A DNA stretch of 64,000 nt from Auanema rhodensis (lineage: Eukaryota; Nematoda; Chromadorea; Rhabditida; Rhabditidae): assembly GCA_964057225.1 (NCBI GenBank), contig OZ059896.1, forward strand, positions 21,510,501 to 21,574,500, written 5' to 3'. Positions 53,353-64,000 of the stretch are shown in pieces. The notes below the pieces were generated by a model. That model worked only from the letters and a program-made list of their open reading frames with translations, did not search any database and was not told the origin of the DNA. Both the position numbers and the translations under genes were made by a program. Positions within the stretch are counted from its first letter, which is position 1. Every line of letters begins with the position of its first letter.

Positions 53353-56300
53353 GCAGCTTAAAAATCCGCATCGAATGCACTATACCACATTGAGAAACGC
53401 TTGATACAAAAATTAGTTATGATCGTTTGAAAATTGATGCATTAGTGTATGTTGAGTTTCCATGTACACTCTACATTGCTTCCAAAAACATTTTGACAAA
53501 AATTTTTTCGAAAAATTTCAAAATAATTTAGCAAAAAGTAGATGTTTTTAGATTCCTTTTTTCAAGGCAAAGACGATGGACAATGTTATTCAACGAAAAA
53601 ATTAATTCTTCAGGGTGAAAATCGAGGATATAAGTGTGAACTTATATCAGTTGATATCTCGGTGCATTTTTAAGCTAGCGCAAATCTGATAACACAGATC
53701 GACGCAGCTTAAAAATCCGCATCGAATGCACTATACTACATTGAGAAACGCTTAATACAAAAATTAGTTATGATCGTTTGAAAAATGATGCATTAGTGTA
53801 TGTTGAGTTTCCATGTACACTCAACATTGCTTCCAAAAACATTTTGACAAAAACTTTTTCGAAAAATTTCAAAATAATTTAGCAAAAAGTAGATGTTTTT
53901 AGATTCCTTTTTTTAAGGCAAAGACGATGGACAATGTTATTCAACGAAAAAATTAATTCTTCAGGGTGAAAATCGAGGATATAAGTGTGAACTTATATCA
54001 GTTGATATCTCGGTGCATTTTTAAGCTAGCGCAAATCTCATAACACAGATCGACGCAGCTTGAAAATCCGCATCGAATGCACTATACTACATTGAGAAAC
54101 GCTTAATACAAAAATTAGTTATGATCGTTTGAAAATTGATGCATTAGTGTATGTTGAGTTTCCATGTACACTCTACATTGCTTCCAAAAACATTTTGACA
54201 AAAATTTTTTCGAAAAATTTCGAAATAATTTAGCAAAAAGTAGATGTTTTTAGATTCCTTTTTTCAAGGCAAAGACGATGGACAATGTTATTCAACGAAA
54301 AAATTAATTCTTCAGGGTGAAAATCGAGGATATAAGTGTGAACTTATATCAGTTGATATCTCGATGCATTTTTAAGCTAGCGCAAATCTGATAACACAGA
54401 TCGACGCAGCTTAAAAATCCGCATCGAATGCACTATACCACATTGAGAAACGCTTAATACAAAAATTAGTTATGATCGTTTGAAAATTGATGCATTAGTG
54501 TATGTTGAGTTTCCATGTACACTCAACATTGCTTCCAAAAACATTTTGACAAAAATTTTTTCGAAAAATTTCAAAACAATTTAGCAAAAAGTAGATGTTT
54601 ATAGATTCCTTTTTTGAAGGCAAAGACGATGGACAATGTTATTCAACGAAAAAATTAATTCTTCAGGGTGAAAATCGAGGATATAAGTGTGCACTTATAT
54701 CAGTTGATATCTTGGTGCATTTTTAAGCTAGCGCAAATCTGATAACACAGATCGACGCAGCTTAAAAATCCGCATCGAATGCACTATACTACATTGAGAA
54801 ACGCTTAATACAAAAATTAGTTATGATCGTTTGAAAAATGATGCATTAGTGTATGTTGAGTTTCCATGTACACTCAACATTGCTTCCAAAAACATTTTGA
54901 CAAAAATTTTTTCGAAAAATTTCAAAATAATTTAGCAAAAAGTAGATGTTTTTAGATTCCTTTTTTCAAGGCAAAGACGATGGACAATGTTATTCAACGA
55001 AAAAATTAATTCTTCAGGGTGAAAATCGAGGATATAAGTGTGAACTTATATCAGTTGATATCTCGGTGCATTTTTAAGCTAGCGCAAATCTGATAACACA
55101 GATCGACGCAGCTTAAAAATCCGCATCGAATGCACTATACCACATTGAGAAACGCTTGATACAAAAATTAGTTATGATCGTTTGAAAATTGATGCATTAG
55201 TGTATGTTGAGTTTCCATGTACACTCTACATTGCTTCCAAAAACATTTTGACAAAAATTTTTTCGAAAAATTTCAAAATAATTTAGCAAAAAGTAGATGT
55301 TTTTAGATTCCTTTTTTCAAGGCAAAGACGATGGACAATGTTATTCAACGAAAAAATTAATTCTTCAGGGTGAAAATCGAGGATATAAGTGTGAACTTAT
55401 ATCAGTTGATATCTCGGTGCATTTTTAAGCTAGCGCAAATCTGATAACACAGATCGACGCAGCTTAAAAATCCGCATCGAATGCACTATACTACATTGAG
55501 AAACGCTTAATACAAAAATTAGTTATGATCGTTTGAAAAATGATGCATTAGTGTATGTTGAGTTTCCATGTACACTCAACATTGCTTCCAAAAACATTTT
55601 GACAAAAACTTTTTCGAAAAATTTCAAAATAATTTAGCAAAAAGTAGATGTTTTTAGATTCCTTTTTTTAAGGCAAAGACGATGGACAATGTTATTCAAC
55701 GAAAAAATTAATTCTTCAGGGTGAAAATCGAGGATATAAGTGTGAACTTATATCAGTTGATATCTCGGTGCATTTTTAAGCTAGCGCAAATCTCATAACA
55801 CAGATCGACGCAGCTTGAAAATCCGCATCGAATGCACTATACTACATTGAGAAACGCTTAATACAAAAATTAGTTATGATCGTTTGAAAATTGATGCATT
55901 AGTGTATGTTGAGTTTCCATGTACACTCTACATTGCTTCCAAAAACATTTTGACAAAAATTTTTTCGAAAAATTTCGAAATAATTTAGCAAAAAGTAGAT
56001 GTTTTTAGATTCCTTTTTTCAAGGCAAAGACGATGGACAATGTTATTCAACGAAAAAATTAATTCTTCAGGGTGAAAATCGAGGATATAAGTGTGAACTT
56101 ATATCAGTTGATATCTCGATGCATTTTTAAGCTAGCGCAAATCTGATAACACAGATCGACGCAGCTTAAAAATCCGCATCGAATGCACTATACCACATTG
56201 AGAAACGCTTAATACAAAAATTAGTTATGATCGTTTGAAAATTGATGCATTAGTGTATGTTGAGTTTCCATGTACACTCAACATTGCTTCCAAAAACATT

Positions 56301-56862
56301 TTGACAAAAATTTTTTCGAAAAATTTCAAAACAATTTTGCAAAAAGTAGATGTTTATAGATTCCTTTTTTGAAGGCAAAGACGATGGACAATGTTATTCA
56401 ACGAAAAAATTAATTCTTCAGGGTGAAAATCGAGGATATAAGTGTGCACTTATATCAGTTGATATCTTGGTGCATTTTTAAGCTAGCGCAAATCTGATAA
56501 CACAGATCGACGCAGCTTAAAAATCCGCATCGAATGCACTATACTACATTGAGAAACGCTTAATACAAAAATTAGTTATGATCGTTTGAAAAATGATGCA
56601 TTAGTGTATGTTGAGTTTCCATGTACACTCAACATTGCTTCCAAAAACATTTTGACAAAAATTTTTTCGAAAAATTTCAAAATAATTTAGCAAAAAGTAG
56701 ATGTTTTTAGATTCCTTTTTTCAAGGCAAAGACGATGGACAATGTTATTCAACGAAAAAATTAATTCTCCAGGGTGAAAATCGAGGATATAAGTGTGAAC
56801 TTATATCAGTTGATATCTCGGTGCATTTTTAAGCTAGCGCAAATCTGATAACACAGATCGAC
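53353..56862. repeat. Five-unit tandem duplication (1755 bp): 53353-55107 and 55108-56862
   Basis: The order in both copies is a CGCTTGATAC unit, an ATCTCAT unit, a GCTTG unit with TTTCGAAATAA (p164), a G-211 unit and an AAAAATGATG unit. TTTCGAAATAA lies near 54220 and 55975, 1755 bp apart. CGCTTGATAC is at 53401 and 55156. The second copy has private ATTTTGC near 56337 and TTCTCCAGG near 56769; the latter recurs at 60215. Confidence 0.85.
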
Positions 56863-59800
56863 GCAGCTTAAAAATCCGCATCGAATGCACTATACCACAT
56901 TGAGAAACGCTTAATACAAAAATTAGTTATGATCGTTTGAAAAATGATGCATTAGTGTATGTTGAGTTTCCATGTACACTCTACATTGCTTCCAAAAACA
57001 TTTTGACAAAAATTTTTTCGAAAAATTTCAAAATAATTTAGCAAAAAGTAGATGTTTTTAGATTCCTTTTTTCAAGGCAAAGACGATGGACAATGTTATT
57101 CAACGAAAAAATTAATTCTTCAGGGTGAAAATCGAGGATATAAGTGTGAACTTATATCAGTTGATATCTCGATGCATTTTTAAGCTAGCGCAAATCTGAT
57201 AACACAGATCGACGCAGCTTAAAAATCCGCATCGAATGCACTATACCACATTGAGAAACGCTTAATACAAAAATTAGTTATGATCGTTTGAAAATTGATG
57301 CATTAGTGTATGTTGAGTTTCCATGTACACTCAACATTGCTTCCAAAAACATTTTGACAACAATTTTTTCGAAAAATTTCAAAATAATTTAGCAAAAAGT
57401 AGAAGTTTTTAGATTCCTTTTTTCAAAGCAAAGACGATGGACAATGTTATTCAACGAAAAAATTAATTCTTCAGGGTGAAAATCGAGGATATAAGTGTGA
57501 ACTTATATCAGTTGATATCTCGGTGCATTTTTAAGCTAGCGCAAATCTGATAACACAGATCGACGCAGCTTAAAAATCCGCATCGAATGCACTATACCAC
57601 ATTGAGAAACGCTTAATACAAAAATTAGTTATGATCGTTTGAAAATTGATGCATTAGTGTATGTTGAGTTTCCATGTACACTCAACATTGCTTCCAAAAA
57701 CATTTTGACAAAAATTTTTTCGAAAAATTTCAAAACAATTTAGCAAAAAGTAGATGTTTATAGATTCCTTTTTTGAAGGCAAAGACGATGGACAATGTTA
57801 TTCAACGAAAAAATTAATTCTTCAGGGTGAAAATCGAGGATATAAGTGTGCACTTATATCAGTTGATATCTTGGTGCATTTTTAAGCTAGCGCAAATCTG
57901 ATAACACAGATCGACGCAGCTTAAAAATCCGCATCGAATGCACTATACTACATTGAGAAACGCTTAATACAAAAGTTAGTTATGATCGTTTGAAAAATGA
58001 TGCCTTAGTGTATGTTGAGTTTCCATGTACACTCAACATTGCTTCCAAAAACATTTTGACAAAAATTTTTTCGATAAATTTCAAAATAATTTAGCAAAGA
58101 GTAGATGTTTTTAGATTCCTTTTTTTAAGGCAAAGACGATGGACAATGTTATTCAACGAAAAAATTAATTCTTCAGGGTGAAAATCGAGGATATAAGTGT
58201 GAACTTATATCAGTTGATATCTCGGTGCATTTTTAAGCTAGCGCAAATCTGATAACACAGATCGACGCAGCTTGAAAATCCGCATCGAATGCACTATACT
58301 ACATTGAGAAACGCTTAATACAAAAATTAGTTATGATCGTTTGAAAATTGATGCATTAGTGTATGTTGAGTTTCCATGTACACTCAACATTGCTTCCAAA
58401 AACATTTTGACAAAAATTTTTTCGAAAAATTTCAAAACAATTTAGCAAAAAGTAGATGTTTATAGATTCCTTTTTTGAAGGCAAAGACGATGGACAATGT
58501 TATTCAACGAAAAAATTAATTCTTCAGGGTGAAAATCGAGGATATAAGTGTGCACTTATATCAGTTGATATCTTGGTGCATTTTTAAGCTAGCGCAAATC
58601 TGATAACACAGATCGACGCAGCTTAAAAATCCGCATCGAATGCACTATACTACATTGAGAAACGCTTAATACAAAAGTTAGTTATGATCGTTTGAAAAAT
58701 GATGCCTTAGTGTATGTTGAGTTTCCATGTACACTCAACATTGCTTCCAAAAACATTTTGACAAAAATTTTTTCGATAAATTTCAAAATAATTTAGCAAA
58801 GAGTAGATGTTTTTAGATTCCTTTTTTTAAGGCAAAGACGATGGACAATGTTATTCAACGAAAAAATTAATTCTTCAGGGTGAAAATCGAGGATATAAGT
58901 GTGAACTTATATCAGTTGATATCTCGGTGCATTTTTAAGCTAGCGCAAATCTGATAACACAGATCGACGCAGCTTGAAAATCCGCATCGAATGCACTATA
59001 CTACATTGAGAAACGCTTAATACAAAAATTAGTTATGATCGTTTGAAAAATGATGCATTAGTGTATGTTGAGTTTCCATGTACACTCTACATTGCTTCCA
59101 AAAACATTTTGACAAAAATTTTTTCGAAAAATTTCAAAATAATTTAGCAAAAAGTAGATGTTTTTAGATTCCTTTTTTCAAGGCAAAGACGATGGACAAT
59201 GTTATTCAACGAAAAAATTAATTCTTCAGGGTGAAAATCGAGGATATAAGTGTGAACTTATATCAGTTGATATCTCGATGCATTTTTAAGCTAGCGCAAA
59301 TCTGATAACACAGATCGACGCAGCTTAAAAATCCGCATCGAATGCACTATACCACATTGAGAAACGCTTAATACAAAAATTAGTTATGATCGTTTGAAAA
59401 TTGATGCATTAGTGTATGTTTCAAAACAATTTAGCAAAAAGTAGATGTTTATAGATTCCTTTTTTGAAGGCAAAGACGATGGACAATGTTATTCAACGAA
59501 AAAATTAATTCTTCAGGGTGAAAATCGAGGATATAAGTGTGCACTTATATCAGTTGATATCTTGGTGCATTTTTAAGCTAGCGCAAATCTGATAACACAG
59601 ATCGACGCAGCTTAAAAATCCGCATCGAATGCACTATACTACATTGAGAAACGCTTAATACAAAAGTTAGTTATGATCGTTTGAAAAATGATGCCTTAGT
59701 GTATGTTGAGTTTCCATGTACACTCAATATTGCTTCCAAAAACATTTTGACAAAAATTTTTTCGATAAATTTCAAAATAGTTTAGCAAAGAGTAGATGTT

Positions 59801-60308
59801 TTTAGATTCCTTTTTTTAAGGCAAAGACGATGGACAATGTTATTCAACGAAAAAATTAATTCTTCAGGGTGAAAATCGAGGATATAAGTGTGAACTTATA
59901 TCAGTTGATATCTCGGTGCATTTTTAAGCTAGCGCAAATCTGATAACACAGATCGACGCAGCTTAAAAATCCGCATCGAATGCACTATACTACATTGAGA
60001 AACGCTTAATACAAAAATTAGTTATGATCGTTTGAAAAATGATGCATTAGTGTATGTTGAGTTTCCATGTACACTCAACATTGCTTCCAAAAACATTTTG
60101 ACAAAAATTTTTTCGAAAAATTTCGAAATAATTTAGCAAAAAGTAGATGTTTTTAGATTCCTTTTTTCAAGGCAAAGACGATGGACAATGTTATTCAACG
60201 AAAAAATTAATTCTCCAGGGTGAAAATCGAGGATATAAGTGTGAACTTATATCAGTTGATATCTCGGTGCATTTTTAAGCTAGCGCAAATCTGATAACAC
60301 AGATCGAC
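56161..60308. repeat. Higher-order repeat of 12 units with one deleted unit (4148 bp), copy A
   Basis: Eleven 351-bp units plus one 287-bp unit give 4148 bp. The G-211 markers at 56371, 57775, 58477, 59466 and 60519 have spacings 1404, 702, 989 and 1053. The first three spacings repeat exactly in copy B. The copy holds three G-211/T-160 pairs (57565, 58267 and the deleted 59320). Differences from copy B include lack of CGCTTGATAC in units 56161 and 56863, GCTTG instead of GCTTA at 58969, and private CAAAGCA near 57427. Confidence 0.9.
59320..59606 (+). repeat. Shortened satellite unit (287 bp) with a 64-bp internal deletion, first copy
   Basis: The unit reads normally to p101 (59420) and resumes at p166 (59421), losing p102-p165. 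The bases TT stand at both deletion edges (p100-101 and p164-165), so the junction shows 2-bp microhomology. The left breakpoint lies within the 5' arm of the p97-124 inverted repeat. The loss removes the rest of that hairpin and most of the A/T-tract cluster. The 3' part is of G-211 type (C172, A196, G211, C287, T308). Confidence 0.95.
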
Positions 60309-62765
60309 GCAGCTTAAAAATCCGCATCGAATGCACTATACCACATTGAGAAACGCTTGATACAAAAATTAGTTATGATCGTTTGAAAATTGATGCATTA
60401 GTGTATGTTGAGTTTCCATGTACACTCAACATTGCTTCCAAAAACATTTTGACAAAAATTTTTTCGAAAAATTTCAAAACAATTTAGCAAAAAGTAGATG
60501 TTTATAGATTCCTTTTTTGAAGGCAAAGACGATGGACAATGTTATTCAACGAAAAAATTAATTCTTCAGGGTGAAAATCGAGGATATAAGTGTGCACTTA
60601 TATCAGTTGATATCTTGGTGCATTTTTAAGCTAGCGCAAATCTGATAACACAGATCGACGCAGCTTAAAAATCCGCATCGAATGCACTATACTACATTGA
60701 GAAACGCTTAATACAAAAATTAGTTATGATCGTTTGAAAAATGATGCATTAGTGTATGTTGAGTTTCCATGTACACTCAACATTGCTTCCAAAAACATTT
60801 TGACAAAAATTTTTTCGAAAAATTTCAAAATAATTTAGCAAAAAGTAGATGTTTTTAGATTCCTTTTTTCAAGGCAAAGACGATGGACAATGTTATTCAA
60901 CGAAAAAATTAATTCTTCAGGGTGAAAATCGAGGATATAAGTGTGAACTTATATCAGTTGATATCTCGGTGCATTTTTAAGCTAGCGCAAATCTGATAAC
61001 ACAGATCGACGCAGCTTAAAAATCCGCATCGAATGCACTATACCACATTGAGAAACGCTTGATACAAAAATTAGTTATGATCGTTTGAAAATTGATGCAT
61101 TAGTGTATGTTGAGTTTCCATGTACACTCTACATTGCTTCCAAAAACATTTTGACAAAAATTTTTTCGAAAAATTTCAAAATAATTTAGCAAAAAGTAGA
61201 TGTTTTTAGATTCCTTTTTTCAAGGCAAAGACGATGGACAATGTTATTCAACGAAAAAATTAATTCTTCAGGGTGAAAATCGAGGATATAAGTGTGAACT
61301 TATATCAGTTGATATCTCGATGCATTTTTAAGCTAGCGCAAATCTGATAACACAGATCGACGCAGCTTAAAAATCCGCATCGAATGCACTATACCACATT
61401 GAGAAACGCTTAATACAAAAATTAGTTATGATCGTTTGAAAATTGATGCATTAGTGTATGTTGAGTTTCCATGTACACTCAACATTGCTTCCAAAAACAT
61501 TTTGACAACAATTTTTTCGAAAAATTTCAAAATAATTTAGCAAAAAGTAGAAGTTTTTAGATTCCTTTTTTCAAGGCAAAGACGATGGACAATGTTATTC
61601 AACGAAAAAATTAATTCTTCAGGGTGAAAATCGAGGATATAAGTGTGAACTTATATCAGTTGATATCTCGGTGCATTTTTAAGCTAGCGCAAATCTGATA
61701 ACACAGATCGACGCAGCTTAAAAATCCGCATCGAATGCACTATACCACATTGAGAAACGCTTAATACAAAAATTAGTTATGATCGTTTGAAAATTGATGC
61801 ATTAGTGTATGTTGAGTTTCCATGTACACTCAACATTGCTTCCAAAAACATTTTGACAAAAATTTTTTCGAAAAATTTCAAAACAATTTAGCAAAAAGTA
61901 GATGTTTATAGATTCCTTTTTTGAAGGCAAAGACGATGGACAATGTTATTCAACGAAAAAATTAATTCTTCAGGGTGAAAATCGAGGATATAAGTGTGCA
62001 CTTATATCAGTTGATATCTTGGTGCATTTTTAAGCTAGCGCAAATCTGATAACACAGATCGACGCAGCTTAAAAATCCGCATCGAATGCACTATACTACA
62101 TTGAGAAACGCTTAATACAAAAGTTAGTTATGATCGTTTGAAAAATGATGCCTTAGTGTATGTTGAGTTTCCATGTACACTCAACATTGCTTCCAAAAAC
62201 ATTTTGACAAAAATTTTTTCGATAAATTTCAAAATAATTTAGCAAAGAGTAGATGTTTTTAGATTCCTTTTTTTAAGGCAAAGACGATGGACAATGTTAT
62301 TCAACGAAAAAATTAATTCTTCAGGGTGAAAATCGAGGATATAAGTGTGAACTTATATCAGTTGATATCTCGGTGCATTTTTAAGCTAGCGCAAATCTGA
62401 TAACACAGATCGACGCAGCTTGAAAATCCGCATCGAATGCACTATACTACATTGAGAAACGCTTAATACAAAAATTAGTTATGATCGTTTGAAAATTGAT
62501 GCATTAGTGTATGTTGAGTTTCCATGTACACTCAACATTGCTTCCAAAAACATTTTGACAAAAATTTTTTCGAAAAATTTCAAAACAATTTAGCAAAAAG
62601 TAGATGTTTATAGATTCCTTTTTTGAAGGCAAAGACGATGGACAATGTTATTCAACGAAAAAATTAATTCTTCAGGGTGAAAATCGAGGATATAAGTGTG
62701 CACTTATATCAGTTGATATCTTGGTGCATTTTTAAGCTAGCGCAAATCTGATAACACAGATCGAC

Positions 62766-63116
62766 GCAGCTTAAAAATCCGCATCGAATGCACTATACTA
62801 CATTGAGAAACGCTTAATACAAAAGTTAGTTATGATCGTTTGAAAAATGATGCCTTAGTGTATGTTGAGTTTCCATGTACACTCAACATTGCTTCCAAAA
62901 ACATTTTGACAAAAATTTTTTCGATAAATTTCAAAATAATTTAGCAAAGAGTAGATGTTTTTAGATTCCTTTTTTCAAGGCAAAGACGATGGACAATGTT
63001 ATTCAACGAAAAAATTAATTCTTCAGGGTGAAAATCGAGGATATAAGTGTGCACTTATATCAGTTGATATCTTGGTGCATTTTTAAGCTAGCGCAAATCT
63101 GATAACACAGATCGAC
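62766..63116 (+). repeat. Chimeric unit: T-160 type 5' part, G-211-like 3' part
   Basis: AAAAGTTAG, T160 and G184 are those of a T-160 unit. p211 is C, not T, and p287 C with p308 T are those of a G-211 unit. Its counterpart in copy A (58618) is a plain T-160 unit, so the exchange took place after the 4148-bp duplication. Confidence 0.82.
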
Positions 63117-63467
63117 GCAGCTTAAAAATCCGCATCGAATGCACTATACTACATTGAGAAACGCTTAATACAAAAATTAGTTATGATCGTTTGAAAAATG
63201 ATGCATTAGTGTATGTTGAGTTTCCATGTACACTCTACATTGCTTCCAAAAACATTTTGACAAAAATTTTTTCGAAAAATTTCAAAATAATTTAGCAAAA
63301 AGTAGATGTTTTTAGATTCCTTTTTTCAAGGCAAAGACGATGGACAATGTTATTCAACGAAAAAATTAATTCTTCAGGGTGAAAATCGAGGATATAAGTG
63401 TGAACTTATATCAGTTGATATCTCGATGCATTTTTAAGCTAGCGCAAATCTGATAACACAGATCGAC

Positions 63468-63754
63468 GCAGCTTAAAAATCCGCATCGAATGCACTATAC
63501 CACATTGAGAAACGCTTAATACAAAAATTAGTTATGATCGTTTGAAAATTGATGCATTAGTGTATGTTTCAAAACAATTTAGCAAAAAGTAGATGTTTAT
63601 AGATTCCTTTTTTGAAGGCAAAGACGATGGACAATGTTATTCAACGAAAAAATTAATTCTTCAGGGTGAAAATCGAGGATATAAGTGTGCACTTATATCA
63701 GTTGATATCTTGGTGCATTTTTAAGCTAGCGCAAATCTGATAACACAGATCGAC
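63468..63754 (+). repeat. Shortened satellite unit (287 bp), second copy of the same deletion
   Basis: The junction at 63568/63569 is base-for-base the same as at 59420/59421, and the flanking units are of the same types. It was therefore copied with the 4148-bp higher-order repeat and is not an independent deletion. It restarts the 351-bp phase: the next unit begins at 63755. Confidence 0.95.
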
Positions 63755-64000
63755 GCAGCTTAAAAATCCGCATCGAATGCACTATACTACATTGAGAAAC
63801 GCTTAATACAAAAGTTAGTTATGATCGTTTGAAAAATGATGCCTTAGTGTATGTTGAGTTTCCATGTACACTCAATATTGCTTCCAAAAACATTTTGACA
63901 AAAATTTTTTCGATAAATTTCAAAATAGTTTAGCAAAGAGTAGATGTTTTTAGATTCCTTTTTTTAAGGCAAAGACGATGGACAATGTTATTCAACGAAA
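63755..64000 (+). repeat. Partial unit at the right window edge (T-160 type)
   Basis: The first 246 bp of a unit are present, with GTTAG near p60, CAATATTG, CGATAAATTT, ATAGTTT, AAAGAG and T at p211. It matches the unit at 59607, as copy B of the 12-unit repeat predicts. The sequence stops because the window ends; nothing indicates an array border. Confidence 0.95.

Larger units (their letters stand above)
1..64000. repeat. Head-to-tail satellite array, 351-bp unit, fills the whole window
   Basis: The motif GCAGCTT recurs every 351 bp on the + strand (1, 352, 703, 1054 ... 34750 ... 59320). No inversion, interruption or unique sequence was seen. The count is 180 full units, two 287-bp units and a partial last unit of 246 bp, which sums exactly to 64000. 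The unit is about 32% GC. All six frames of the usual unit are closed by stop codons, although 351 is divisible by three, so the array is not coding. Neighbouring units differ at only a few marker positions. Long satellites with this period and with higher-order structure are typical of eukaryotic centromeric or pericentromeric heterochromatin; that location is inference. The family and species are not recognised. Confidence 0.98.
60309..64000. repeat. Higher-order repeat of 12 units with one deleted unit, copy B, cut by the window edge
   Basis: The unit order follows copy A at a shift of 4148 bp: G-211 markers at 60519, 61923, 62625 and 63614, and the deletion junction at 63568 against 59420. 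The copy would be expected to end at about 64456, beyond the window. Units 60309 and 61011 carry CGCTTGATAC. The unit at 62766 is a chimera in this copy only. Confidence 0.88.

Noticed and set aside
59320-63754. Two independent deletions of the same 64 bp
   Set aside because: The junctions are identical and lie 4148 bp apart within matching flanking units, so one event followed by duplication is simpler.
1-64000. A repetitive protein gene, since 351 is divisible by three
   Set aside because: All six frames contain stops in every ordinary unit, and the variants show no sparing of any codon position.
1-64000. CRISPR array or other prokaryotic direct-repeat system
   Set aside because: There is no short repeat separated by unique spacers: the whole 351 bp is conserved and nothing unique lies between copies.
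1-64000. Telomeric repeats (TTAGG or TTAGGG)
   Set aside because: TTAG occurs, but always followed by C, T or another non-matching base, and never as a short tandem.
1-64000. Transposon or retroelement insertion in the array
   Set aside because: The 351-bp phase is unbroken up to 59319 and restored after each 64-bp deletion. No target-site duplication, terminal repeat or foreign sequence appears.
1-64000. Naming the species or a known satellite family
   Set aside because: Length and composition are compatible with several insect satellites of about 350 bp, but I cannot match the sequence to any from memory. A search against satellite databases would decide.

Overview
The whole window is one tandem satellite DNA array. 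I see no protein gene, RNA gene, transposon, CRISPR array or unique-sequence flank. A 351-bp, AT-rich unit (about 32% GC, counted in the first copy) repeats head-to-tail on one strand from base 1 to base 64000. Unit starts, taken at GCAGCTT, fall on 1 + 351(n-1) without any net insertion or deletion through base 59319 (169 units). The window then holds one shortened unit (287 bp, 59320-59606), eleven full units, a second shortened unit of the same structure (63468-63754) and a partial last unit (63755-64000). That is 183 units in all: 180 full, 2 deleted and 1 cut by the window edge. The array runs off both ends.

A long, intron-free and gene-free satellite with nucleosome-scale period and multi-unit higher-order repeats points to eukaryotic heterochromatin, probably centromeric or pericentromeric. 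The composition would suit an insect or other invertebrate, but I do not recognise the family and cannot name the species.

Units differ by a limited set of single-base markers, and these markers recur at multiples of 351 bp. Reading them gives a mosaic of higher-order repeats. 1-4563 is mixed, with a local dimer. 4564-8073 carries a 7-unit (2457 bp) shift. 8074-11583 holds a three-unit block copied 2457 bp away. 11935-15444 is copied to 17551-21060 (16-unit shift, 5616 bp). 15094-29835 is two copies of a 21-unit repeat (7371 bp). 29485-34749 is mixed. 34750-39312 is a 7-unit repeat. 38962-42822 is a 6-unit repeat (2106 bp). 42823-45279 is a strict dimer (702 bp). 45280-48789 is mixed. 48790-52299 and 53353-56862 are two separate 5-unit duplications (1755 bp). 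56161-64000 is a 12-unit repeat of 4148 bp that includes the deleted unit. This is the pattern expected from repeated unequal crossover and gene conversion.

Within each unit I find four inverted repeats and a cluster of A/T tracts. The longest dyad spans the junction between adjacent units, with a perfect 11-bp core and 27/26-nt imperfect arms. Another becomes a perfect 10-bp-arm palindrome in one unit class. These dyads are the most plausible functional elements: candidate non-B DNA or protein-binding sites in a satellite without a recognisable CENP-B box. Coordinates and motifs were read directly by eye. Identity between higher-order copies was judged from markers, not computed.
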